A stretch of DNA of 64,000 nucleotides from the NCBI GenBank assembly GCA_003260075.1, contig QLIY01000545.1, positions 17,706-81,705 of the forward strand, in the 5' to 3' direction. This document shows positions 10,904 to 23,800 of the stretch, piece after piece. The position numbers were made by a program, and so were the translations under genes. Source of the DNA: Phallusia mammillata (Eukaryota > Chordata > Ascidiacea > Phlebobranchia > Ascidiidae). The notes under the pieces are model-generated. The model was given only the letters and a program-made list of their open reading frames with translations, did not search any database and had not been told where the DNA came from. The first letter of the stretch is position 1. Every line of letters begins with the position of its first letter.

Positions 10904-13900
10904 TTAGTCCAAGCTAACGTCTACAAACGAGCGTACTAGCGGTGCAACAAATTCGAGAGAGTCCTGTTCCATGTTGTGATGCCTCGGAGACCCGGATAAG
11001 TTGCTTGGCAGCAAAGAAGGGGGCGAATCATGGCCACCAGCGTCAGAATGGCGACTGGTGGAAATCTTGTCCGAGAAAAAAGGCACAGCCGACTCTACAG
11101 CTTCAGAGGAATAGAGTAAATTCGATTTTGTGAGAATCGGTGTCCTTTCAATGGCTGCTTCTATTTCCGGGCTTGTTGTAAACTGTATTGGGGTTGATTT
11201 CTTGTTACCGTTGTCTTTGCTACCTTTTTGTGGCGTTTTACTGCCTGGGCGAGTAAAACGTTTTTTCCCTAACTTTCCTTTTCCGGAACGCCGTCCCGAT
11301 TTTCCAGAGTTTAAACTCGCCTTTGTGCTATTCTTCACGGCAAGACCTTTATCTCCATCCCCGGGTTTTCGAAAAGTTGACGAGTTGGGGGTATAACGTT
11401 CAGGCCCTGCCTCGCTCATTTCCTCCTCGTTCTTCAACAACAGCAGAGGTTTTTGTGAAACAGTCAACGGCTGCATGGTTAACGCTGTGGTGTTGTTCGC
11501 TAAATACATCCCGCCGTGAAATGGCATTCGCAGGGAGTCATTGTTCGGGGTTTGCGGAATCGCATTGTAAAATCGAGAAGGCGAAGGCTTAAACGGGATT
11601 GACACCACACCTCCGGGACCCACCACAACTTGGGTTAAATTGGCCGCTACCCCAACTGGTGATGGTCGCAATCCTCCCGCCGGGGTCGTGGAACGAGCGT
11701 TGGACCCAGAAGTGGTGCGTCCGCGGTAAGCAAGCGACGGTGGCCTGCTTACCTGTGGGGTGATGAACCCTTTAGGGTGGGTTCTCACTGGAATTTTGGA
11801 CATACCCCCCCCCCAGTGAGGGCCGATTTTCGGCGGGCGGAAGCTTTTGATCCCCGACGTATTCTCCTGTACCATACCGGCTTTCGGTTGCAGCGTCTTC
11901 AGGATGGGATTTGGGCGCTCGATCGCTTCGTATCATTGCCGGCGAACTGCGCGTCATCAATTCGCTGTCTGAATTGCTGTTTCGACCGAACACGTTGGAC
12001 GGGGTGCCCTGCGGCGTCATCGAACGTCCACTCTGTGACGTCACAGTGGGTAAATGCTTGGACGCGTCTCCACCAACGTCTTGAAACTGGTTTGACATAG
12101 CGACTTTGCTGTTTCCGTTCACTGCCGCCCGAATTAGGTTGCGCTGACGTTTCATATTCTCCCCACCCTTGTTTGCTTGAGCTACTGGGCGCGGATTAGT
12201 GGAAATATTATTGCTGTTGTTATGGTTGTTGTTTGCACCGGTTTTGACCGGAGCTAACCGGCTAGATGTCATTACCGAAGAAGAGTATCGGTTCGATGTT
12301 GTTGAATTACTTGTGTTTGTTTTTTGATGATCGTTGCGTCTAAAAACACGAAGAAATGAAATACATACTACAGAAAATGATGGTTAAACCGGATTCGGTT
12401 AATACGGATCTCCGCCTAACTCGGAAAAAACTTGAGTTACAAATGATTTGTAATGTGCTAAGACAACTGATCGACTTCGGTTAATTCGTATCTTCGCCTA
12501 ATCCGGACAACTTTTTAGGTTCAAACGGGCCTGATTAACCAAGGTTAAGGCCCGTTTACACTGGACGCACCGTAGCCAAGTTGGTCGAAGTTGAGCGGAG
12601 GCTGCGTCCGGTGTAAACAGGCCTTTACTGTATTTATATTATTACTCAACGACTGCTCCATTACTGTTCATGTAGTTTATATTTCCAGTTCATCATTTGC
12701 TGTGAATCTAATGTATGACTCATTGCAAAACAATAGATTAGGTATTTAAACCCAACACATTAGGGGACCCATAATAACCGAGAGACTTTTTCTAAGGCCT
12801 GTGTGATTACTGGTTACCCGTTTCTTAAGTTTCCGCTGCTGCCCCCGCTGTTGCTGCCATTCGAGTGACTGAAGCCATTTCCATTCACACTGCCTCCGTT
12901 TCCCATAGTAACCGACGTACTGGAAACCCGTGTGCTGATTCGCGCCATTTTTCGAGGAAGAATTGGATTGCCACATGAGCTTCTAACATACCTGCGCATA
13001 TAAATTCGTTGTTTGATCTTTTGACGTTTGACAATTGCAGAAAAAAGTAGAAAAGTTTTGTCATATCACATCATTCTCCTTTCTTAAATACCTGAGCATC
13101 CAATTTCTCAGGTTTTCATAAGTTGTGAACTCAGATCGTTGAATTCTAGACCATGGGTTGGATTGAATCATGTCAAGAGCTGCAACTGCCATGGCTCTGC
13201 CAACTTCCTCAAATATTTCAGGAGTGTATTTGGGTGGGAAGCCTAACAAAACACAGAGAGAATTGCATCATACTATTTTGCAGCAGTGTTGGGAAGTCAG
13301 AGGAGTAGCACTTTTGAGATGGGGGTGGGGCTGCAGTATTGATATAATGGCAACCCTGACTTTTAGGTATTTTTACACAAAATAGTAATACATCTGTGCA
13401 AGAGCAACATAAAGACTTAGTTTTGGTGGCATTTAGGAAAAAATTGAATAGTGGAGTGGAGTTGGTATACTTCAACTGAATCTATCACCTTGCTTCAGAA
13501 ACATTAAATCGTATAAGTGAAGTTACAATGCTGCTTGTTTATTTCTCAATATAATTTTGTTTCAGAAAGGAAAATAACCTGCAGGTGGTGGAGGTGTAGC
13601 TCTTCCATTATCATGTACAGCAGGAGGAATGCAGTTCACAGTTCGGCCAGTGTTGTAGTTACACTCAAGTGTGTAGCTGTGAATTAGCCCAGCCACCTAA
13701 CAACAAGCAAACACAACTGTTATGCCATCCCCGAAACTGTGGTTGAAGTGTTTGGACTGACTTTGAACATTGCCACTCGACCACTGCCTTCTTTGGACAT
13801 TCCATCTCGCTTGTCTTTAAGGTACATGTTTCTCTCAGTGAAGTTACATCCAATAAAATCAAAATGAGCAGTGTTGAGTGAAATTAACTTTGGAAAGAGC

Positions 13901-16239
13901 AGATTGTTCACCTAAAAAAGGCAGTTTAATGTTTTACAGCCAGAATTTGTTTCAAGAAAGTTTTATTTTCCTGTTCACCACAACTTTGCACATGAAGCCC
14001 CATTTAATTCGTAAAAAGTCTAACCTGGTCTTCTTCATTCTCTAAATGGTTGCCATATATAAAACAACCACGTTTGGATGCATGTCCATGCAGATCAACA
14101 TAGTAAGCAACTCCACTTTTGCTTGGTTTAATATCAAGGTAATCTCCAGTAAAGGGTTTGTATGGCAGGTCATAAACAGCATCTGGAGGTTTGATCATAT
14201 CTTTTGCAATTCCATCAATCTGAAACAAACCCAAACAATAAGAACATGAAAAACTTTTTTTCAATTTTACCACAAGAGTGGAATTTGGATAAGCTTTCAT
14301 TAGAAGCAGTTTATTCTTATTGTTTGTTGGAGGAGGCAACAAAACAAGTGACCAAGCACAGAAGTTTAACAAATAAAGTAAACACTATTACCCTTAAATC
14401 ATTTGGTAAGTGTTTGCGAGAATCCTCATACTCAATCGGTGAACCATCAGTCTCAGCTGCACTCTTCTCATCTGGTGTCATATTTTGTCTCTGTTTAACA
14501 AGATGACCACTTTTGCCATCCAAAATGTTTTCACCTTGGCCATTCTTTTCCTCCTCAGGTAATTGGTAGAAATGGTGGTAAAACAAGATAAGAGAACGTG
14601 CAGCAAATACCGGAGAATGGTATTCTGGATCAGGGTTCAGGTAAACACGGTTTAAATTTACTCCTCGCTGATCAGTACGATAATGACCCCTTGCTACTCC
14701 ATCAGGATTTAGCATTGGTATTAGCTTGAAGACAAACCTGAAGCATGGACATTTAGGTCAACTCACATGGCACTGACAAAGTTACTATTTCAGCTTAATT
14801 ACCCTAACACAAATACTCACCTTTTTCTTAGTTCTTGAGCACGGGGATCATTTTCGCGAAGGATAAACTTCAAAAACCCATTGAAGACAAAACTAGCTGG
14901 GGTTTCCCCAGGATGGACACGGCTACTTACAAAATAAATGCGCTTATTGTGGAATCTGTAATAAACAAAAAATACCCAGTTAAGTTCATTATTTTTACAA
15001 AATAAATAGTGCAGTTAAAATAAAATGGAAAAGTGCTTGCCTGTGGGCTCGTGGAACAAACTTGTCACAAAACAACTTTTCCAATCTTGGTTCTCTTTGC
15101 CAAGTCATGTTTTGGCATGATGTGATTGTAATAAGATCCACTCTTCGACGATCTATTGAATGACAAACTAATTCTCTATGATAATAAATGTCATTGTCCT
15201 TTGCTTCTCCTGGCTGAAGATGTACACAATCTTTAAACTTGTCATCAAGCACCTGAAAAAAGAGCATCAATGTTGGACTGTTGTTAAAGTGTAGGAACAA
15301 TCCCACTAATATGCCATGTATTATGAAGCATTTTGATTTGTTTAACAATTCTACAGTTAAAAGAGTTGCAAATAATGTGATGATGATAGATTCAATAAAA
15401 AATGAACAATAAAGTTTTTATTGTTACCTGCAAAGCATCTTGGCTCTCTGTGTAGGACCACGGATAACAAAAGGCAAAATAAGTTGTGCCACCTCTGTTT
15501 TCCATAAATCGATGAGTAAAAGTCAGAGTGAACTGTCCATCAATCATCTGATGTGAGGGTCGGTCACGTATTCTTTCCCACTTCGGCTTTGAGGGTACAG
15601 TTTTTACAAGGGGGCCCATTCCTTGACTGTAAAGTTTTCCCTTAAAAACAATGAAATGCATAAAATGAATTCTGTTACTCTTCATTTATTATGTAATAGC
15701 TCGGTAAAAGAAATGACAACCACTGAAAACGATCTCCCCCCCCCCAGTTTTCCCTTAAAAACAATGAAATGCATAAAATGAATTCTGTTACTCCTCATTT
15801 ATTATGTAATAGCTCGGCAAAAGAAATGACAACCACTGAAAACGATTTATCAAATATAAAAGGAAGACAAACATGCACGTATTATTTTTATCATGTATTT
15901 GTCATTTTTTTTGCTATAGTCTAATAAAAATAGTTTATATATCAGTAATAGTACCTGTCGATTAAGATTGACAATGTTTAACTTGATAAGTTTATTGGGA
16001 GCATAGCCACGAATTCCAAAATAAAACCAAGATCGATTTCCATTTTCAAAAGGCGTTCCTGCACAATCCGGTTTTGTCCAGACATTAAATTCATAATCAG
16101 GTGTGATTATGCAACCGTATAAGGTGTTGCTTGTGTTCCCATCGCTGTCACTGTCCGAATGTTCCACCTTTTCAACTTGCGCCAAATTTCCCGAGTCAAA
16201 TTTGGATGTAAACAATAAACCCCCGCAACGAATCTCCAT
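10904..16239 (-). CDS. AGBL5: AGBL5 / CCP5 cytosolic carboxypeptidase (tubulin deglutamylase)
   Basis: M14-family zinc carboxypeptidase; in other animals CCP5 removes the branch-point glutamate of polyglutamylated tubulin in cytosol and cilia. Exons: 16239-15955, 15640-15428, 15252-15041, 14955-14821, 14737-14392, 14219-14025, 13911-13762, 13696-13579, 13242-13092, 12991-12818, 12339-10904. The start [10 protein letters not shown] matches the family N-terminus. Zinc ligands are His251 and Glu254 (RVHPGE) and His441 (VDLHGH); the catalytic glutamate is Glu523 ([11 protein letters not shown]). The N-terminal domain ([14 protein letters not shown]) and catalytic core are intact. Intron 3 uses a GC donor. 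The last exon is a long, low-complexity, basic and Ser/Pro-rich tail. The reading frame changes across the C10 tract at 11805-11814, so a few bases are probably missing there rather than the gene being broken. Total about 1138 codons, longer than vertebrate CCP5 because of the tail. Confidence 0.95.
12548..12624. mobile_element. Small TTA-flanked MITE
   Basis: 77-bp element in AGBL5 intron 10. Arms AGGCCCGTTTACACTGGACG and CGTCCGGTGTAAACAGGCCT form an imperfect hairpin and are flanked by TTA on both sides (12545-12547 and 12625-12627). A three-base TTA duplication fits PIF/Harbinger-type elements; the class is inferred from that alone. Confidence 0.6.
15633..15847. repeat. Direct duplication around C10 tract in AGBL5 intron 1
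   Basis: The copies 15633-15735 and 15746-15847 begin AGTTTTCCCTTAAAAAC and run to AAAACGAT, with single-base differences. The left copy includes the splice acceptor and first codons of exon 2, so the acceptor is present twice; the exon itself is intact only once. Confidence 0.75.
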
Positions 16240-17891
16240 TTTAAAGAAAAATTGGTTTATGATTGGGTTGATCACATCTAAGCGACTATGGCAATTGCAA
16301 GATCGAGAACAATTCCGTACCGAAGAATTATTTCACTTTATCAGAAAAATTGCAAATTTGATAATAGCCGTCGCTAACAACGCGACCTTTCGAAACCCTT
16401 GACTTCAGAAACCACAATAAACCACAAACTTCCACCGCTGCGATCAGCTTCGAAAAAATTACGAGATAAAACTTGTTTGGTATGGATTTTTTTGTTAGGT
16501 TTATGACTTGGTTTGTGTGTATTACAATGATTAAAAAATCTAGATTATATGTACAAAGAGTAGTTTTGATTGGCAATTGTAGGTGAGTAATGGTGACATA
16601 GTTTAATTTAAGATCTTGTGAGTATGTTCTGACTCATAATATCTTGTTCATTTATTGCTAAGTTTGCATTTCGACGAAGTTGCACTTTGAATTTACGTAA
16701 AAAGCCTACAAAGTCTAGGTCAGGCATTGCAGTTGAAGCAGTTATGGCATTCGCTGAACTTGAACCTAAAATATTTTTTACACTTGGTTGCAAATATAAT
16801 TTTTGGTTCTATCGTCAAGAAGTTGATTGTGGCGGAGAAGTATTAGACGACAGATGTCGAGTTAAATCTTTTTAACCACCGGTAACTGGTACCGTATGCG
16901 TTTTTTTGTGTCAAAAATAGCATTTCAATACTATTGATACCACAAAATAAAAACTAAATCAGGCCCGTCATATGTTGTAGATGATATGTAGTTTCTACCC
17001 CCCCCCCCTTCAATACTATTGATACCACAAAATAAAAACTAAATCAGGCCCGTCATGTGTTGTAGATGCTATGTAGTTTGTAACGCGTTTTTACACAGAT
17101 TACATTTTACTTTATTTTCCGTGGTTAGATTTTTTTTCGTAAAAAGCGAAAGCGAAGTATACGTTATTTTGTGAATATGGCTGCAGTTAAGCGGAAGAAA
17201 GTTAACTGGGGAGGTGTTGGATCGTTCCACTTTATTAGTTCCCCTGTCTTTTGTTTTTCTGTGGTTTGTAGGTTAGTATAGTTTATTATTTGTAGTTCCT
17301 CTAAACTCGCGGCTAATTCTTACTAACAAGTTAAATTACTACGATGGTATAACAAAAAGTTTTTTATTTGTGTTGTTCTTGGTGTCATTAGAGTCTGTAT
17401 TGTAAAATCTTATCACTGTGTGCTTTTTTTTTTAAAAAAAACCTTACGTATACCACACTTGTATTTAGGTGGGGATAAACACTAAAATGTGTGTTCAACT
17501 TTTTTTTAAACCATGGTCATTAGACCAAACTTATGAATGGTTTGTTATGTTCATGGTTTTTAGAGCCTCTATTGTATTAAGTTTGTAGATTTGGGAACTT
17601 TTGTAATAAAAGTTTTGCACTCATATCCTTTTGAAGAAGTTTGGAAGCTATAACTATTTTTGTGTTTTGGTATTGTTTTTTTAACCACATCATAAAACAT
17701 TCCAAGCTTGTCATTGTGCCAATATATAACTAATATCCCGGATATTTTATCAACTATACTTTTGTTGTTTTCTCAAATAATCTGTCAAATATATTTGTAT
17801 AGCAAAGCTAATCAATGACATTATTAATGCAAGTAAACAATTTATTGCATCGTCACTGTGAAAAAAAATCAGCAAACTGAATTCCAACGAA
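16240..17891. promoter_or_regulatory. Shared upstream region of AGBL5 (-) and PIAS (+)
   Basis: Head-to-head spacing of about 1.65 kb between the two start codons. It must contain the 5' untranslated regions and both promoters, possibly overlapping. A short open frame starting ATGGCTGCAGTTAAGCGG at 17177 could be an untranslated exon or alternative start but has no support. A C11 tract with duplicated flanks lies inside. No TATA box or other motif could be assigned with confidence. Confidence 0.5.
16924..17084. repeat. Direct duplication around C11 tract
   Basis: Positions 16924-16997 and 17009-17084 are near-identical, starting TTCAATACTATTGATACC, with 11 C between them. Same assembly signature as elsewhere. 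Confidence 0.7.
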
Positions 17892-20800
17892 ATGACGTCC
17901 ACTCAGGTGGACATTGACTCGGAAATGAAGGTCAGTGTCATTTTAATATGATGCATAATTCCTGATTGCTTTAGGTATTCCAAACTATATGTATAAAATT
18001 CTTCTTGCACTGCTTGCACTCTATATTTTTTTGCACTGTGTGATTTTAAGGGAACAGTTTTCTCATGAGCACTTTAAGATGTTTGTACTTTTTGTTTTAG
18101 AACATGGTGATGTGTTTTCGGGTGTCGGAACTTCAGGTTCTTCTAGGCCACGCTGGCAGAAACAAAAGTGGCCGGAAACATGAATTAATGTCTCGTGCCC
18201 TTCAACTTATTCGATCTAGTGGCACCAACAAATCGGTTAGCTTTATAAACACAAAATTTGTGGTTTAATTCATGCAGTGGTCTAACATTAATAACAGAAA
18301 AGAAATTTGGTTTTAAACTTTTTTTTCTGCTCGTGCAATAAAACGGTTTTCCCACTTTTACTTTGCCAACACCTTGGCACCAACATAATGCGTGGATTTT
18401 GTGCTTTTGTTCTTAATGGATATTTTAATGGGTAAATATTATTTGATCTGTATATACTATGTGTATTGAAGATACGGTCAAAAATCGTCGACTTGTATGG
18501 AAAGCGATTCCCCCATTCTATGAACAGGAGTCAGGATACAAATCATGACAAAAACCACCTTGGGTAAGAAACTTTTTACTGGAAGTAGGTGTTTTTTAAT
18601 CACAAACATTACTGCCAAGGTAGTGGTGTATATAGAATACATCGTTCAGTGCACCGATGATGACAACAGAGATTGTCGAAACGTCTGAACGATGTATTCT
18701 ATATACACCACTACCTTGGCAGTAATGTTTGTGATTAAACTACTTTTCAAGTCCGTGTATAGTGTTCCTAGGTGTTTTTTTATTCAGGAATAAAATCTTG
18801 AGCAAATATCTTTTCTCTATGTTTAGTAAAATTTAGCTTGGTGCCCAGATATGCCAAAAAAATATATATATATCTACCTTTTTTCAATCTGTTTTGTAAC
18901 AGAGATACTGCTCATAACAATAACAACTCAAGTCAGGCGAAAGAGGAAGAAAAGGGAGTCAAAGTAAAGTTTTGTCCACTGCCATTCTATGAGTTTGTTT
19001 CTGCTGTTCTTAATCCGTCCCCGTTATGTAAGTACCTGTTTGAGTTTGTCATATGTTTTTCGGTATTGCCAGTGTTTCTCAACAGAGGCTCATGGCCCTT
19101 TTTTTTCTTTCAGAGGGCTTGGAGGCAGCCCTTACCAGTAGTTTTCATTATTGAACAACAGCAAACGAATTTTTACCTAATGTACACAATTGACCCTATG
19201 CTAATATTTATGAATATCTGTTTTTGTTATTTTTTTTACCTGATTTAATTAATGATTTTACTCTCCTTTTTCACTAGAGATTACCATCTTTATTAAGGGG
19301 TACAACCTATATACTATGAGCAAAAGAAAAACACGTTACACCCCCCCCCCATGATTTTACTCTCCTTTTTCACTAGAGATTACCATCTTTATTAAGGGAC
19401 ACAACCTATATACTATGAGCAAAAGAAAAACACCTTACGTATAACGTATAATCTATCACCAAGTAATGAACACAGTTTGCTGCAAGCTTAAATTTCATTT
19501 TTTCAATTAGATGGTTACAGTGGGCGACTGAATAAAGAGGAGCGTTTTATTTTTCGTTTTACCTCGCAACAAGTCCATGATTTGTGTGGAGATTTGTGTG
19601 GGGACAACCTATGTACTATGAGCAAAAGAAAAACACCTTACGTATACCGTATAATCTATCACCAAGTAATGAACACAGTTTGCTGCAAGCTTAAATTTTA
19701 TTTTTTCAATTAGATGGTTACAGTGGGCGACTGATTAAAGAGGAGCGTTTTATTTTTCGTTTTACCTCACAACAAGTCCATGATTTGTGTGGGGATCGCT
19801 CAAGTCATGATTCCAAAAAATATTTCACCAAACATTCATCACTGCAAATTCAATTCCGGTAAGAATTTTTGACTACTTCCTGAAAGTCTGTACCTTATGA
19901 ATTGTAACATACTCAGCTTTTTTGCTGTATAAACACTGTTTAAAATGTGGTGAAGTAATATATTGATGTTATTTAGAATTTGTTTGCTGGATTCAACCAC
20001 AGAACAATCAGATCTTCTTCCCCAAAACCTTCACATAAAGGTTGGTATGCCACAATTTTTTTTTAATCTCTGTCTAAGCTTGGTTGTTTTGATTTAGTCC
20101 TTTTCAAAGCAGTGATATTATGTGTATGTTCAGATACACTAACACTGATCATAATGGTTGAGCAATCGATACAAATAAAAGACTTTAACAAATAGATTAC
20201 ATCACAGTTGAACAGTTGGCAAATACATGTAGGCCATGTTTCTTTAACTGTGCACAGTTTTAGAAAAACAACTTAATAGCAAAACTGTTACATCACAAGC
20301 TAGTAAAACAATTACATCACAAAATTGTTTTAGCAAGCTGTAAAAATTGTTTCTGAATTCTGTTGTTCCCCCCCCCCATACATGTAGGCCATGTTTCTTT
20401 AACTGTGCACAGTTTTAGAAAAACAGCTTAATAGCAAAACTGTTACATCACAAGCCAGTAAAACAATTACATCACAAAATTGTTTTAGCAAGCTGTAAAA
20501 ATGGTTTCTGAGCTCTGTTGTGGTTGAATCACTTGTATAAGGATTAGATTTTGGTTTGCAGACCCCTCTTAAAGCACCACCTTAAGCTTGGAGGGGGTGT
20601 ATAAAATAACATTTTAGACGCATTAACTTACTGTGCACTTAAAGTGTGTAAAAGGTCATCTAATAAAGACACCTTGTCCTTAGTGTAAGCACTTGGAAAA
20701 TATCTTACCAAATTTAATTCTAAATTTGTGGTCCCCCCCCCCCAGACACCTTGTCCTTAGTGTAAGCACTTGGAAAATATCTTACCAAATTGAAGTCTAA

Positions 20801-23800
20801 ATTTGTGGTCATATATATTGTGCTAATACTTCTACCTCTGCAGATACTATAAAAAACTATAATGTATGTCTAAATTAAGGATGTACTAAATACATAATAT
20901 AGCCTGATCCATGAATGCTCAACAGATCCATGAATGATTCCATTACGTATATTGACATATCTTAGCGACAATTTATGTACACACAAATCAGTCAGTGTAT
21001 TTTTTATTACAAACCACTGCGGATAATACAGAAATTGTCCTGATTCACAGATGCTGTAATCATAGGCGTCAATTTTTTAGCATAAATTTTCTTTTGCGGG
21101 GTGGCAAAATTTGGTTAGGTAGTTTAAACCACACTACGATACACGTTAAGGTTTGAAGATGGCATTTCGTGGATATTGTCAGGGTATAAACAGGTATATT
21201 ACTCTGTACGCAATCTTGCTTAACTTGGACGTAACAACCATGAAAGTCACGTCACAAATCGTCCATCTAGTTGTGCAGTGATGATGTCACAATGCGTTAG
21301 TGATGTAATCACAACAGTGTACTGGTTAGTGGCAGGAAAAGTGTATCTCGTGCTGGATAGCGTTACTTATCTGAAGTAGTGTGGTTAAAAAGGTAACATA
21401 ACGCACAACGCAAAAACAGAGAACTGTAAATTAATTTTACATGTTCAATTTTGCAAAGGTATTAAATCGGCATTGCAGTTTCGACACGAAATTTGCGCAC
21501 ATGGGTGGCCGCTGCAATTAAATTTTTCGTGCGTGGAAATGGAACAGTCTATGTAACAATGTAATCCCCAACTGCTAATTATCATCTAGATTCTAGAACA
21601 CATAAAATCATGAAATTTGCCATTGTTACGTCTTGTTCAGACTTGCCCTGGAGAAGCAAACTTGACGAAAATCACTGAAGCGAGTAGCGCAAAATGGGTA
21701 GAGCTACTAACACCATAACGCACACGACACCCAAAGTCGATTAGGGGGCGTAAAGAGCTGAATTTTTTATTTAGCAGCTATAAATGGGTTGGGTTGGGAA
21801 ATAAGTTTTTAATTTTTTTACATTAGTAACTAATTTTTTGCGTTAGTTTTATTGAATTTTAAGTGCTAATACCTTACCCCGACCCTAATAGCCCTAACCG
21901 TAAGCATTTTTGGAGATATAACCAAATCGACTTTGGGTGTCGTGTGCGTTATGGTGTTAGTAGCTCAACCCGCAAAATGGGTTTTCCCCATGCGTTGTTT
22001 AAAAACAAAAGAGATTTCGCGGAGCTTGCTTTGCACATGCTCGAAATATATCGACCATTAGAAAGAGCGCATATAAATGAAAGAAACCCATATCTGTAAT
22101 GCACAAATATGAATACAGTCAGGCAATTTCTGGGGTGGCAGCATAGCTATTTTATAATGGCTGCACCCCAGAGATTTTTAGTGGGGAGGAACGCCACCCC
22201 TGCCACCCCGGGAATCGACGCCTATGGCTGTAATGCATGTTTAATAGACAGATATTTTGAATAATGTTGTGATGGAGAAATGTTATTTTCATGTAGGTGA
22301 ACGCCATTGCAGCACATTTACCACCATTTGTGCCACCCACCAAGGCTGGTGTTGATCCAAAACGGCCAAACCTGCCAATAAACATCACAACACTATGCTA
22401 TGCCTCCAGCTTCCAAACAAATGTTCTAGATATTCGGTGGTCTAGTGATTCTGGCAAGGTAATAATAAAAACAAACTAATTATGAACCAGACATTAAATG
22501 AATATGTGTGTAAATGACTTGATCGATGGTACCAAATATTTCTTTCGTTTAAATGACCAATAGTAGTGTTTATAAAAGTAGATGGTAACAGAATACCCAG
22601 CACTATTATTCCAGGAAATGGAACTTCAAGTGTGAAACAAAATATCAATACTTGGCAGTCAGTTTTACTGTTATTCTGAATATGCCCACCAAACACAAAA
22701 GGTGGCAAAACCGAATTAACTGTTACTAAAAAAGGGTCAAAACCAAAAGGCATTCATTAATAAATACAAAACTTGGCTTTGAGGTACATGTGCTAACATC
22801 TAAGTTTTCAGTAATGTTTGGTTCAAGTGGGACCTTGCTTTCAGAATTAAGTTTAAATATATATGTATGGAAGAATTTGTTTCTGTTTCTTGCAATATTG
22901 CTTTACCACTGGACTCACTAACCACATTCTCAATGTTTTAGCATTATGTCGCCGCAATAAACATTGTCCGGCAAGTCACAGCAGAAGATCTTTATAACAA
23001 GTTAAAAAAGCGAGCAATCATCAGTGCTAACCAGTCCCGGTCGAGCATCCAACGAAAGCTTGCTGTTGATGGCGACTCTGATATTTCCACAACCAGCTTG
23101 GAAGTTTCATTGCTCTGTCCTGTGAGTATACAGTTGGCTCTGTTTGATTAAAACTACCGTAATTTTCCAAGTATAGTGCGCCCCCGTGCATAATACGCAC
23201 CCTAAAAATGGCATGTCGATGCTGGAAAAAAGCCTGTACCCATGTATAATACGCACCCAAATTTTTACTCTTAAATCCGTAAACGTAAAATTATTTCAGA
23301 AAAAAGATCATCTTTTGAAACAACCGGATGTTATTCTGCCGGTCAGTATCACTGCGCATGCGCTCGCAAACTCGATAGCGAAAAATGTTTAGGATTTGTG
23401 TAGGGTACATCGTGACAGCAAACGAGATCTTACTGGTCGCGTTCAAGCGGAACCGATCTTAATACTTGCAGAGAACATTTTTATTTTTAAAACACAAATG
23501 AAGTTTAATATGTATCAGATTAAAATACCTAAAAATCAGAATAATTAAATTCAAACTTATATACAAAATTTTCGTTCGATCCGTTGCATATCGGCAATGA
23601 TATCACCCCATTTACGTTGTCGCTAAATGGGCAGTGTGCAGTATTTGACAATAACACACCATCAAGGATTGCACCATCGCATCAAACGATGTGTCGTCAA
23701 TTATGAATTTTACTGACTAAGTGTGTTGGGCAGGATGGCTAAATGTGATGCGCGATTGACAACAAACAAGAAGAAAGGTCTGATTTCAAGTTTTATTTCG

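Noticed and set aside
16608-16793. Minus-strand open frame upstream of AGBL5
   Set aside because: Short, lacks an ATG start, no recognisable domain; likely chance.
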